Below, piece by piece: positions 17,097-25,761 of a DNA stretch of 64,000 nucleotides. The notes beneath the pieces were generated by a model. That model had not been told where the DNA came from and made no database searches. It was given only the letters and a program-made list of their open reading frames with translations. The stretch lies in assembly GCF_002954265.1 (NCBI RefSeq), contig NZ_PPSL01000001.1, positions 62,001 to 126,000 on the forward strand, in the 5' to 3' direction. Source of the stretch: Flavipsychrobacter stenotrophus (GTDB lineage: Bacteria; Bacteroidota; Bacteroidia; Chitinophagales; Chitinophagaceae). The translations under genes were made by a program, and so were the position numbers. How positions within the stretch are numbered: position 1 is the first letter of the stretch; each line of letters starts with the position of its first letter.

Positions 17097-17293
17097 GTGG
17101 TTGTGTTGAGTTTATAAAGATAAATAATACTTCTCGTAGCATAACAATGTGTGTACGAACGGTTCACGTTACTCAATTTTAGGGAGAAATTCCGAGCGCA
17201 AAGGAATGGTGCGAATAACACCTTTTTTGACGCTTTCATACCTTATTTATTTTGTGGTTAAAGGGTACATTTGGATAACAAAAAACAAAGCTA

Positions 17294-17725
17294 ATGGCAC
17301 TCATCAATCCACACATTAATTTCAACGGCAATGCCGAAGAAGCATTTACGTTTTACAAATCGGTATTTGGTGGAGAGTTTGCAAAAATTATTCGTTTCAA
17401 AGACATTGCAAGCGATGAATATCCCATACCTGAAAAAGAGCACGATAAGATCATGCACATTGCATTGCCTATAGGTAAAAGCAATGCATTGATGGGAAAT
17501 GATGTTCCGGAATTTATGGGAAAAGTAAATGAGAATGAGAACAGAAGTAAAATTGCGATAAGTGCAGAAAGCAAGGAAGAGGCAGATAAATTATTTAATG
17601 GCCTGTCGGCAGGTGGAACAGTAGAAGTGCCAATGGCAGAAGGTTTTGGCGGCATACATTTTGGTATGTTCAGAGATAAGTATGGCATTGAATGGATGGT
17701 AGATTTTGATCCTGCGAAAGCCTGA
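17294..17725 (+). CDS. PhnB-like VOC family protein
   Basis: A 143-residue single VOC domain of the PhnB/3-demethylubiquinone-methyltransferase-like type: INPHINFNGNAEEAFTFYKSVFGGEF at the N-terminus, MHIALPIGKSNALMGNDVPE in the middle and AEGFGGIHFGMFRDKYGIEWMVDFD at the C-terminus. PhnB-like proteins are frequent and mostly without known substrate. Short and cytoplasmic, it sits alone between two oppositely oriented NHL genes and ends in a strong terminator at 17747. Confidence 0.88.
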   Translation: MALINPHINFNGNAEEAFTFYKSVFGGEFAKIIRFKDIASDEYPIPEKEHDKIMHIALPIGKSNALMGNDVPEFMGKVNENENRSKIAISAESKEEADKLFNGLSAGGTVEVPMAEGFGGIHFGMFRDKYGIEWMVDFDPAKA

Positions 17726-17746
17726 TGAAAGTATTGAAATTGTAAA

Positions 17747-17779
17747 TGACAAAAGCCGCTCAGAGAGCGGCTTTTGTCA
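17747..17779. terminator. Bidirectional hairpin terminator
   Basis: Two perfect 15-nt arms (17747-17761 and 17765-17779) surround an AGA loop; the stem includes GCCGCTC/GAGCGGC and ends in AAAA/TTTT. It lies 21 nt after the PhnB-like stop. Confidence 0.8.
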
Positions 17780-17961
17780 TGGTGATGGATTTGGAAAGCC
17801 AGCACCCGTATGTTTAAACCAAAAATATAAAAAGCTTGCAACAATTGCTGGACAAACCTTTTGTTATTTTGTAAAATGTGAACCCTATGTACCACACGGA
17901 TTTAATTACATAATACATGCTTATTGTATATTGTCCTTATCTTTATAGTAAATCAGATCCT

Positions 17962-19329
17962 ATGAAAGCAGTACAATTTATCTTGTTTATTCTGTTACCG
18001 GCAGTTAGCTTGGCACAGGCAGGCAACCTTTGTACATTCGCAGGTGGCGGCACATCGTTCTCTAATGGAGTGCCTGCAAAAACTGAGTATCTTGGCGGAG
18101 GTGGTGGGATATGCAAAGACAAGCACGGGAATATATATTACGCTGATTACAATTATGCAAAGGTGTATAAAGTAGATGCGGCTACAAACCTTGTTTATCG
18201 TATTGCAGGATATTGGGGAGGTTCAGTTTCAGGCGATGGTGGCCCGGCGACAGCAGCGGGTCTTGCCAATCCGAATGATGTAGCTGTTGATACCGCGGGC
18301 AATATATACATAGCTGATAACTCAAATCATAGAATAAGAAAAGTTGACGGTGCAACTGGAATCATTACTACTATCGCCGGTGGAGGTGCCAGCACTGCAG
18401 ATAATGTACCTGCAACTACAGCAAGCTTGCAACCATTTTGTGTTTATTTGGATAGATCCGGGAATTTGTATACTGGTAGTACTGATTTCCGCGTCAGGAA
18501 AATTGATCTATCTACAGGATTAATTACAACAGTTGCAGGAAATGGCACGTCAGGTGTTTCAGGGGATGGCGGCCCGGCAACAAACGCTAGCCTGAGTGGG
18601 GCGATTAATAGTGTTGCCATCGATAGCGCTGGAAATTTGTATATTGTAGATATGTATAGTGAAAGGGTGAGAAAGGTGACCGTAACAACGGGAATTATAA
18701 CTACTGTTGCCGGTGGAGGTACGAGTAACCTTGATGATATTCCTGCAACTGCAGCGCAATATTGCCAGCTATATGGCTGCAGTTTAGATATGGCAGGCAA
18801 CATTTTTACGTCTGACGCCTGTCTGGGTATTCACAGAATTGATGCAATAACCGGAAAAATAAGACTCATTGCCGGACAGGATACAGCAAAAGCCGACTGC
18901 GTGCCTCCTCTTACCGCTTATGTAGGCGCTTATCGTGTATTCGTTGACGATGTCGAGACTAAAAAACAAGGCAGTTGTTATGTCTACTTTTCTCAATTTG
19001 GTATCAATGTCGGTGGATACATGGTTCCATCCTCCATCCGCAGATTCATGTATGTTCCGGGCGCCAGTACATCGGTTTCCACTGTCCAGGACGATGCATA
19101 TACCCTGCAGATCTATCCCAATCCTGCAAGCGACATATTGCATATAAAGGTTGACCAATCGCTATTCAGCTCGTATAGTGTGACAAATATTATGGGTGGC
19201 GAGTTGTTTTCTGGCAGTATTATCCAAAACGCTACTGAATTGAATATTGATATGATGCCTGCAGGTTTATATTTTGTTAATTTGACAGGCGTTAATGGGA
19301 ACTTGGTACATAGATTTGTAAAACTTTAG
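17962..19329 (+). CDS. NHL-repeat protein exported by the type IX system
   Basis: A 455-residue paralogue of the protein at 15516-17096, on the opposite strand. It has a signal peptide (MKAVQFILFILLPAVSLAQ), several NHL repeats (GDGGPATAAGLANPNDVAVD, NIYIADNSNHRIRKVDGATG, NLYIVDMYSERVRKV) and a T9SS tail (LQIYPNPASDILHIKVD ... MPAGLYFVNLTGVNGNLVHRFVKL). The ATG at 17962 is preferred over one at 17917, which would add 15 residues ahead of the signal peptide. The product is a surface-exposed beta-propeller; no ligand is known. Confidence 0.87.
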   Translation: MKAVQFILFILLPAVSLAQAGNLCTFAGGGTSFSNGVPAKTEYLGGGGGICKDKHGNIYYADYNYAKVYKVDAATNLVYRIAGYWGGSVSGDGGPATAAGLANPNDVAVDTAGNIYIADNSNHRIRKVDGATGIITTIAGGGASTADNVPATTASLQPFCVYLDRSGNLYTGSTDFRVRKIDLSTGLITTVAGNGTSGVSGDGGPATNASLSGAINSVAIDSAGNLYIVDMYSERVRKVTVTTGIITTVAGGGTSNLDDIPATAAQYCQLYGCSLDMAGNIFTSDACLGIHRIDAITGKIRLIAGQDTAKADCVPPLTAYVGAYRVFVDDVETKKQGSCYVYFSQFGINVGGYMVPSSIRRFMYVPGASTSVSTVQDDAYTLQIYPNPASDILHIKVDQSLFSSYSVTNIMGGELFSGSIIQNATELNIDMMPAGLYFVNLTGVNGNLVHRFVKL

Positions 19330-19420
19330 CAGTACTGAAACATTGTTCGAAAAATAAAAGCCGGATCGCTAACAAGGTAAAGCTTGCGTTCTATCCAGCC
19401 TGAGGTGTCGTTCTGAAAAG

Positions 19421-19452
19421 ATAAAGCCCCTCGCAAATGCGAAGGGCTTTAT
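19421..19452. terminator. Terminator between the NHL gene and tRNA-Arg
   Basis: ATAAAGCCC pairs with GGGCTTTAT and TCGC with GCGA around an AAAT loop, with one C/A mismatch. It is 6 nt beyond the 3' end of the minus-strand tRNA and about 90 nt after the NHL stop, so it can serve both genes. Confidence 0.75.
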
Positions 19453-19457
19453 TAAAG

Positions 19458-19531
19458 TGACCCGGATTGGATTCGAACCAATGACCCCCAGCTTAGAAGG
19501 CTGGTGCTCTATCCAGCTGAGCTACCGGGCC
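19458..19531 (-). tRNA. tRNA-Arg (anticodon UCU)
   Basis: Read on the minus strand, a 74-nt cloverleaf: acceptor GGCCCGG with CCGGGTC, D-stem GCTC/GAGC, anticodon stem CCAGC/GCTGG with loop CTTCTAA (anticodon TCT, reads AGA/AGG), and T-arm ATTGG-TTCGAAT-CCAAT, with discriminator base A. The terminal CCA is not encoded, as is usual for this phylum. One G-T pair in the acceptor is tolerated. The neighbouring terminator at 19421-19452 fits a single-gene transcript. Confidence 0.95.
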
Positions 19532-19663
19532 GGACCACTTTGTTTAGATAATCTTTCCTTTTTGTGTCCAATGAGCGTATTGCTTTTTGGTAGGTTGTTT
19601 CCGATGCCGTTACCATAACCGGATCACCTTTAAAAGGAGTGCAAATGTAGGGAATTATTTTGA

Positions 19664-20572
19664 TTATTTTTTGTCGTCTTCGGTTGGGGCTTGTCCGTCC
19701 TGAAGTTCTTGTATCGGCATTATGTTCATTCTGAGTGTCCACATGTCGTTTAACCACATAAATGCATTGTATTGACCGCTGGGAACGTAGGTGTATTTGC
19801 GGTTAGGATCATTTACCTGCGAAGTGAGGTCGTCGAATACTACCATTTGCTTTTCATCGTTCCAGTTAAGGCCCACAGTTACACCCTTTTTGTATTCCAT
19901 TACAAAGCGGTTGATGCGCTGACCCGGGAAGTTTTTAGAGCCAACACCAAATATTGGTGCACCAAATACTATAGAATTTCCGTCGAAGGTAAGCGGATCC
20001 ATTACCTTCTTATTGCTGAGTGCGTTGGCCGAAGAAAAGCCAAATAGTGTGTATACTCTGCGGCCGTTGCCAAGATCATTGGTCATAATGCGGTAGTAAA
20101 GAGCACCAAACCATTTGCCACCGGTCAATATGCTGTCTTCGGCACCCTTACCCAGTTGTTCGCTGTAGTCGCTAAGTCCGTATAGTTTTAGGATTTCAGA
20201 AGGCATCTGTATGGCGCCATAGTATCGCCTGAATATGGCAGACATATCTACGCCCCAGTTGAAGATGCGGAAAGAATGATCATCGGGACCAATGATGCTG
20301 ATCTTGTCTTTCAGTTTGTCGAAAGGGTATTGGTAAGAATTAGGAATCTTCAGCGTCTTGAGCAACTGCCTGATGAAGCGCTCGCTGTAAGCCACGTGGG
20401 TTTCGGGGATAAATGCCTCGTACATGGAATCTGCCGTTACCAGCATAGAGTCTTCCATAATCTGCAGTTTCTCCAGATCACGGGGAGTGATCCCTCCGCC
20501 CTGCGCAAAGGCCTGTCTGCCAGATAGCAGCGTAAATAGGACAGCAGAAAAGATGAGTAGTTTTTTCAACAT
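19664..20572 (-). CDS. Conserved secreted Bacteroidota protein of unknown function
   Basis: A 302-residue secreted protein: signal peptide MLKKLLIFSAVLFTLLSGRQAFAQ, then a helical region, and a conserved beta-rich core FRIFNWGVDMSAIFRRYYGAIQ ... WFGALYYRIM ... YTLFGFSSANALSNKKVMDPLTFDG ... FGAPIFGV ... VFDDLTSQ. I recognise this as a family found in many Bacteroidota genomes without an assigned role. The conserved FxFNW and FGAPIF blocks suggest one enzyme-like or binding domain. I take the ATG at 20572: one at 20605 would only add residues ahead of the signal peptide. The nearest neighbours, a tRNA and a small exported protein, give no clue. Confidence 0.75.
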   Translation of the reverse strand: MLKKLLIFSAVLFTLLSGRQAFAQGGGITPRDLEKLQIMEDSMLVTADSMYEAFIPETHVAYSERFIRQLLKTLKIPNSYQYPFDKLKDKISIIGPDDHSFRIFNWGVDMSAIFRRYYGAIQMPSEILKLYGLSDYSEQLGKGAEDSILTGGKWFGALYYRIMTNDLGNGRRVYTLFGFSSANALSNKKVMDPLTFDGNSIVFGAPIFGVGSKNFPGQRINRFVMEYKKGVTVGLNWNDEKQMVVFDDLTSQVNDPNRKYTYVPSGQYNAFMWLNDMWTLRMNIMPIQELQDGQAPTEDDKK

Positions 20573-20761
20573 AGCACTAGTGTACATACCAACAAACTTA
20601 AACATTTTGCGGTTAAAGTTACCATAAATTGAAAGGAAATAGATTGATGATAGTACACGGTGTTACTTTTCAGTCTGTAAGTATTAATTCGACATCGAAC
20701 CATTTTTAACGTTCTTATAAGACTGCGGTAACGAGGTTTCTATAATTTTGGTGCCGATCTG

Positions 20762-21193
20762 ATGGACTTAATTTCAAGAGGCTTACTGTCGTTATTTATT
20801 CTTCTTTTTTGGGGGAACAGCCAAGTGTTTGCACATGTGCAACAAGAGGTAAATACGAGCTTATCCTTGCATAACTTCAAGACGTTACATACCCAGTCCC
20901 CTGTGACAGTAGACAATGCTGACATTACTGCTGTAAATATTTCTCAGCGGACAATAAAGAAGGAAAAGGCAATAATTGAAGACAATGACGATGAGGATGA
21001 AGACGATGATGATAAGTCGGTAGTCTCAAAGAAGTACAGCCTGGCAGGTAAAGGCGCCGGTATTTTCTGTTATTCTATTATTTCTAATGCACATAGTGTT
21101 GGCCGTGCTAAACGTTGCTATCCTTTTAGCCAACATCTGGCTATAGCCTCATCCTGCAGATTGTTTATACGCAATCGGGTGATCAGGATCTGA
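20762..21193 (+). CDS. Small exported acidic protein upstream of the RND operon
   Basis: A 143-residue protein that I do not recognise with certainty. The N-terminus is a signal peptide (MDLISRGLLSLFILLFWGNSQVFA). The middle contains an acidic run, NDDEDEDDDDKSVVSKKY, and the C-terminus ends RLFIRNRVIRI. Short exported proteins with an Asp/Glu stretch and such a basic-hydrophobic end turn up in Bacteroidota beside efflux systems. It is 226 nt ahead of the RND efflux operon on the same strand, but the gap holds no obvious promoter or terminator, so the link is only positional. Confidence 0.5.
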   Translation: MDLISRGLLSLFILLFWGNSQVFAHVQQEVNTSLSLHNFKTLHTQSPVTVDNADITAVNISQRTIKKEKAIIEDNDDEDEDDDDKSVVSKKYSLAGKGAGIFCYSIISNAHSVGRAKRCYPFSQHLAIASSCRLFIRNRVIRI

Positions 21194-21419
21194 TCCCTTT
21201 TTATTGAGCTCAGGAGTTCTTCCGGGCTTATTTTACTTCTCTCTGATCTTACTGCATTGCGTCGGCTAGCTACTTCCATGTGATGTGGTCTGTTTGGGAC
21301 ACTTCAAACCGCATATTTAATTATGCTGCGGGGCAAAAAAAGCCATGTCAATTAATCCGTTCAATCGGGATCAGTAGAATTTAATTAACACAATTCTCAA
21401 TTAGCAATCATCATAACTT

Positions 21420-22499
21420 ATGAATAGACTACTCATGCTTGCAGGCCTGTGGGCCTTGCTGTGCCACGCCAGTTGCACAACGGAAAAGAAAGAAAAGGAA
21501 ATTGAAGCGAAACTGTTGGTGACCAGTCCGCTGAAAATGGACACAACATTGGTCAAAGAATATGTATGCCAGATACGCTCTATAAGCCATATAGAATTAA
21601 GAGCGCAGGAGCGCGGTTACCTGCAAAAGATATTTGTGGATGAAGGGCAGTTTGTAAAGAAAGGCCAGCTGTTATTCCAGATAATGCCCAAGTTGTATGA
21701 AGCAGAATTGCAGAAGGCGCAGGCTGAGGCAAGGTTTGCCGAGATAGAATATCAGAATACCAAAAAGCTCGCCGACGATAATGTGGTAGCACCAAATGAG
21801 CTGGCCATGGCAAAGGCAAAGCTGGATAAGGCAAAGGCGGATATATCGCTGAGTCAGGTGCATCTGCAATTTACAGAGATAAGGGCGCCCTTCGATGGAA
21901 TCATAGATCGCTTTATGGTAAGGCAGGGTAGCCTTGTTGGTGAAGGGGATCTGCTCACCACACTGTCGGACAACAGCAAGATGTGGGTATACTTCAATGT
22001 GCCTGAAGCGGAATATCTCGATTACAAGACCGATCCTCGGAAGGACACTACCAAGGTAAGCCTAGTAATGGCCAATAATGAAGTGTTTGAGTATCCTGGT
22101 GTGGTTGGAACTATTGAAGCTGATTTCAATAACGAAACCGGTAACCTGCCATTCAGGGCAACATTTCCTAATCCTAAGGGCTTGTTGAGCCATGGGGAGA
22201 CAGGCAACATAAGAATGTTAGTGCCACTGAAGAATGCTATGATCATACCGCAGAAGGCAACATTTGAAGTGCTGGATAAGAAGTATGTATATGTGGTGGA
22301 CAAGGACAACAGGGTAAAGTCAAGAGAGATAACGATCGGCGCTGATATGGAAGACCTGTATGCAGTTAGCGCGGGTATAGCAGAGACGGATAAGATACTG
22401 CTGGAAGGAATAAGGAAGGTGAAGAATAATGACAAGATCAGCTTCGATTATCAGAACCCCAGACTTGTTATGTCTCAATTGAAACTGCCATCCGAATAA
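21420..22499 (+). CDS. RND efflux periplasmic adaptor (membrane fusion) lipoprotein
   Basis: A 359-residue periplasmic adaptor of the AcrA/MexA type. It begins with a lipobox signal (LWALLCHASC), so it is anchored by lipid. The lipoyl/biotinyl half-motifs and long helical hairpin read RAQERGYLQKIFVDEGQFVKKGQ and FTEIRAPFDGIIDRFMVRQGSLVG. A beta-barrel region and a C-terminal domain with DKKYVYVVDKDNRV complete it. It links the inner-membrane pump to the outer-membrane channel. The pump gene starts 22 nt downstream. Substrate unknown. Confidence 0.92.
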   Translation: MNRLLMLAGLWALLCHASCTTEKKEKEIEAKLLVTSPLKMDTTLVKEYVCQIRSISHIELRAQERGYLQKIFVDEGQFVKKGQLLFQIMPKLYEAELQKAQAEARFAEIEYQNTKKLADDNVVAPNELAMAKAKLDKAKADISLSQVHLQFTEIRAPFDGIIDRFMVRQGSLVGEGDLLTTLSDNSKMWVYFNVPEAEYLDYKTDPRKDTTKVSLVMANNEVFEYPGVVGTIEADFNNETGNLPFRATFPNPKGLLSHGETGNIRMLVPLKNAMIIPQKATFEVLDKKYVYVVDKDNRVKSREITIGADMEDLYAVSAGIAETDKILLEGIRKVKNNDKISFDYQNPRLVMSQLKLPSE

Positions 22500-22521
22500 T
22501 TTAATTTTTAAAAACTATAAC

Positions 22522-25500
22522 ATGTTTAATAAATTCATTCAGAGGCCGGTTCTGGCTATAGTGTTGTCGCTTGTGATCATATTCATGGGTGTGCTTGCTA
22601 TCAAAACCCTCCCTGTATCACAATACCCATCTATTGCTCCGCCAATGGTGGTTGTAAATATCGCTTACCCCGGTGCCAGTGCCGATGTACTGGTGAACTC
22701 CGTGCTTATACAGATGGAGAAAGCTATTAATGGTACACCGGGCATGAAGTACATGACATCGGATGCCACCAGTGCCGGTGAGGCTACTATACAGGTAGTG
22801 TTCGACCTGGGCACGGACCCTAACCAGGCAATGGTGAACGTGAAGACACGAATAGAACAGGTCACTAACCTGCTGCCTGAGTTGGTGCAGCGCGAAGGAC
22901 TTGTAGTAAGCTACACCTCGCCCAACATGCTGATGTATGTGAACTTGTACAGCAAAGACCCGCATGCTGATGAAAAATTCCTTTACAACTTTGCAGGGGT
23001 AAATATTGTACCCGAACTGAGCAGGTTGAAAGGTGTGGGTAGTGCAAAAATATTGGGTAGTCGTCAGTTTGCTATGCGTGTATGGCTAAAGCCTGATAGA
23101 ATGAGGGCTTACAATGTATCTACCGACGAGGTAATGGAGGCGCTTGCGCAACAAAGTATAATAGGCTCGCCGGGAAGAATTGGGCAGGCGACTGGTAAAC
23201 GATCTCAGGCATTGGAGTATGTGCTTACTTACAAGGGGCGATTCAACACCCCTGAGCAATATAAAGAAGTTATCCTTCGCTCCAATCCTAATGGCGAGAT
23301 CCTTCGCCTGAAGGATGTGGCAGATGTGGAGTTGGGTAGCGAGTTTTATGATATCTATTCTAACATGGATGGCCACCCATCTGCCGCTATTACGCTGAAG
23401 CAGACCTATGGTAGTAATGCCAGCGATGTAATTAAAGAAGTAAAGGCTAAGTTGGATGAGATCAAGGCCAGTTCGTTCCCTCCCGGCATGGACTACCAGA
23501 TAAGCTATGATGTATCTACCTTCCTCGATGCCTCTATAGAAAAAGTTATCCATACACTTGCTGAGGCATTTATTCTCGTGGCTATTGTAGTGTTCCTGTT
23601 TTTGGGAGACTGGCGTTCTACACTGATACCTACGTTGGCTGTGCCAGTATCTCTTATTGGTGCATTTATCTTTATGCAAATGATGGGGCTGACCATCAAC
23701 CTCATTACCTTGTTTGCATTGGTATTGGCCATTGGTATTGTAGTAGATAATGCCATTGTCGTTGTGGAGGCGGTGCATACCAAAATGGCGGAGGAAAATC
23801 TATCTCCTTTTAAGGCAGTAAAGAAAGTACTGCGAGAGATCAGTGGCGCCATCATCGCCATTACCTTGTTGATGACTGCAGTGTTTGTACCGGTTGCATT
23901 TATGTCGGGCCCTGTAGGGATATTCTACAGGCAGTTCTCTATAACCATGGCGGCATCTATTGTTATCTCGGGTGTTGTGGCATTGACGCTTACACCAGTG
24001 TTGTGTGCTATGATATTGAAGAATACCCATGGGCAACCTAAAAGAAAAACACCGATCAACAGGCTTACCGATGGATTTAGTAATTGGTTTGAGCGGGTTA
24101 CCGGGAGGTATGCAAGTTTGCTCAGGTTGATCGTCAATCGCAGAGTGGTGACATTTGGTTTGTTGCTGGCCTTCTGCGGAGGCATTTGGGTAATGTCTGC
24201 TACGCTGCCAACTGGTTTTATACCTAATGAGGACCAGGGAATGGTATATGCTATTATCCAAACCCCTCCAGGCTCAACACTGGAAAGAACCAATGATATA
24301 GCCAAGCACCTGCAACAGATAGCATCGCATGTAGAAGGTGTACAATCGGTATCGGCGTTGGCAGGCTATGAGGTGTTGACAGAGGGTAGAGGATCTAATG
24401 CGGGCACCTGTTTGATCAATCTCAAAGGCTGGTCGGACAGGAAACATTCTGCCAAAGAGATCATTGAGGAACTGGAAGAAAAGGCCAAGGCTATTCCGGG
24501 TGCTACTATTGAATTCTTCGAGCCACCGGCAGTGCCGGGGTATGGAGCTGCAGGAGGCTTCTCGCTGCGCCTGTTAGATAAGACCAATACCGGTGACTAC
24601 AAATCTTTCGGTAAGGTGAACGATGAGTTTATGGCGGCACTGAAGAAGTGCAAAGAGCTGACGGGGCTGTTCACCTTCTTTGCTGCCAATTATCCGCAGT
24701 ATGAACTGGAGATAGATAACAATGCGGCCATGCAGAAGGGTGTATCTATTGGCAAGGCCATGAACAATTTGTCCATACTTATTGGTAGTACCTATGAGCA
24801 GGGGTTCATCAGGTTTGGTATGTTCTACAAAGTATATGTGCAGGCATCGCCGGAATACAGGCAACTACCCGAAGACGTACTGAAACTCTACATTAAGAAC
24901 AACAAGGATGAAATGGTGCCTTATTCTGCCTTTATGAAAATAAAGAAGACACAGGGGCTCAATGAAATAACGAGGTACAATATGTACACGTCATCGGCCA
25001 TCAATGGTGCGCCCGCTATTGGTTATAGCAGCGGTGAAGCAATTAAAGCCATACAGGAGGTAGCTGAAAAAACATTGCCGCGTGGTTATGGTATAGACTG
25101 GTTGGGCCTTTCTAAAGATGAGGTAGGTAGAGGGAACGAAGCATTGTACATCTTCCTGATCGTACTTGCATTTGTGTATCTGGTACTAGCGGCGCAGTAT
25201 GAGAGTTTTATCTTGCCACTGGTGGTTATTCTCTCCTTGCCTGTAGGTGTGTTTGGTGCATTTCTGTTGCTCAAACTCATGGGATTATCTAATGACATTT
25301 ATGCACAGGTGGGATTGGTTATGTTGGTTGGTCTGTTGGGTAAAAATGCAGTGCTGATAGTAGAGTTCGCGGTACAGAAACACCAGCAGGGTGCAACCAT
25401 ACTGGAGGCGGCTATAGAAGGTGCTGTTGTTCGCTTCCGTCCCATATTGATGACCTCTTTCGCTTTTATTGCGGGTTTGATCCCACTGATGTTTGCAACA

Positions 25501-25761
25501 GGTCCGGGTGCAATAGGTAACCGCACCATAGGGGCTTCATCGGCAGGAGGTATGTTGCTCGGTACGCTGTTCGGGGTGATCATTATACCGGGGCTATACT
25601 ATGTATTTGGCAATCTGGCAAAAGGCCGTAAGCTCATACGCGATGAGGATCATGTGCCGTTGAGCGAGGATTTTACACACACTAAGAAGAAGAAGCGTAA
25701 GTTCTTCTTTAAATCAAACGAGGACGATTCATTAACCGAAAAAACTGACGATCATGCTTAG
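22522..25761 (+). CDS. RND efflux pump, AcrB-like inner-membrane transporter (HAE1 family)
   Basis: A 1,079-residue trimeric proton-driven pump of the HAE1 type. It has the usual two halves: N-terminal helix FIQRPVLAIVLSLVIIFMG, porter segments, transmembrane bundle with FLFLGDWRSTLIPTLAVPVSLIG, and a second half with VILSLPVGVFGAFLL and MTSFAFIAGLIPLMFATGPG. Proton relay: TM4 reads GIVVDNAIVVVEAV, so the first Asp is D409 but the position matching AcrB Asp408 is Asn410. TM10 keeps the lysine (GLLGKNAVL, K941). The C-terminus has a basic tail. The gene overlaps the channel gene by 8 nt. Confidence 0.95.
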   Translation: MFNKFIQRPVLAIVLSLVIIFMGVLAIKTLPVSQYPSIAPPMVVVNIAYPGASADVLVNSVLIQMEKAINGTPGMKYMTSDATSAGEATIQVVFDLGTDPNQAMVNVKTRIEQVTNLLPELVQREGLVVSYTSPNMLMYVNLYSKDPHADEKFLYNFAGVNIVPELSRLKGVGSAKILGSRQFAMRVWLKPDRMRAYNVSTDEVMEALAQQSIIGSPGRIGQATGKRSQALEYVLTYKGRFNTPEQYKEVILRSNPNGEILRLKDVADVELGSEFYDIYSNMDGHPSAAITLKQTYGSNASDVIKEVKAKLDEIKASSFPPGMDYQISYDVSTFLDASIEKVIHTLAEAFILVAIVVFLFLGDWRSTLIPTLAVPVSLIGAFIFMQMMGLTINLITLFALVLAIGIVVDNAIVVVEAVHTKMAEENLSPFKAVKKVLREISGAIIAITLLMTAVFVPVAFMSGPVGIFYRQFSITMAASIVISGVVALTLTPVLCAMILKNTHGQPKRKTPINRLTDGFSNWFERVTGRYASLLRLIVNRRVVTFGLLLAFCGGIWVMSATLPTGFIPNEDQGMVYAIIQTPPGSTLERTNDIAKHLQQIASHVEGVQSVSALAGYEVLTEGRGSNAGTCLINLKGWSDRKHSAKEIIEELEEKAKAIPGATIEFFEPPAVPGYGAAGGFSLRLLDKTNTGDYKSFGKVNDEFMAALKKCKELTGLFTFFAANYPQYELEIDNNAAMQKGVSIGKAMNNLSILIGSTYEQGFIRFGMFYKVYVQASPEYRQLPEDVLKLYIKNNKDEMVPYSAFMKIKKTQGLNEITRYNMYTSSAINGAPAIGYSSGEAIKAIQEVAEKTLPRGYGIDWLGLSKDEVGRGNEALYIFLIVLAFVYLVLAAQYESFILPLVVILSLPVGVFGAFLLLKLMGLSNDIYAQVGLVMLVGLLGKNAVLIVEFAVQKHQQGATILEAAIEGAVVRFRPILMTSFAFIAGLIPLMFATGPGAIGNRTIGASSAGGMLLGTLFGVIIIPGLYYVFGNLAKGRKLIRDEDHVPLSEDFTHTKKKKRKFFFKSNEDDSLTEKTDDHA

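Noticed and set aside
19664-20572. Naming the secreted protein GldN
   Set aside because: It is secreted and similar in length, but the conserved FRIFNW/FGAPIF pattern belongs to another Bacteroidota family, so no gliding role is claimed.
21040-21160. A possible membrane helix in another frame of the acidic exported protein
   Set aside because: A shifted frame gives a hydrophobic stretch, but the original frame ends in the typical basic-hydrophobic tail, so the frame is kept.
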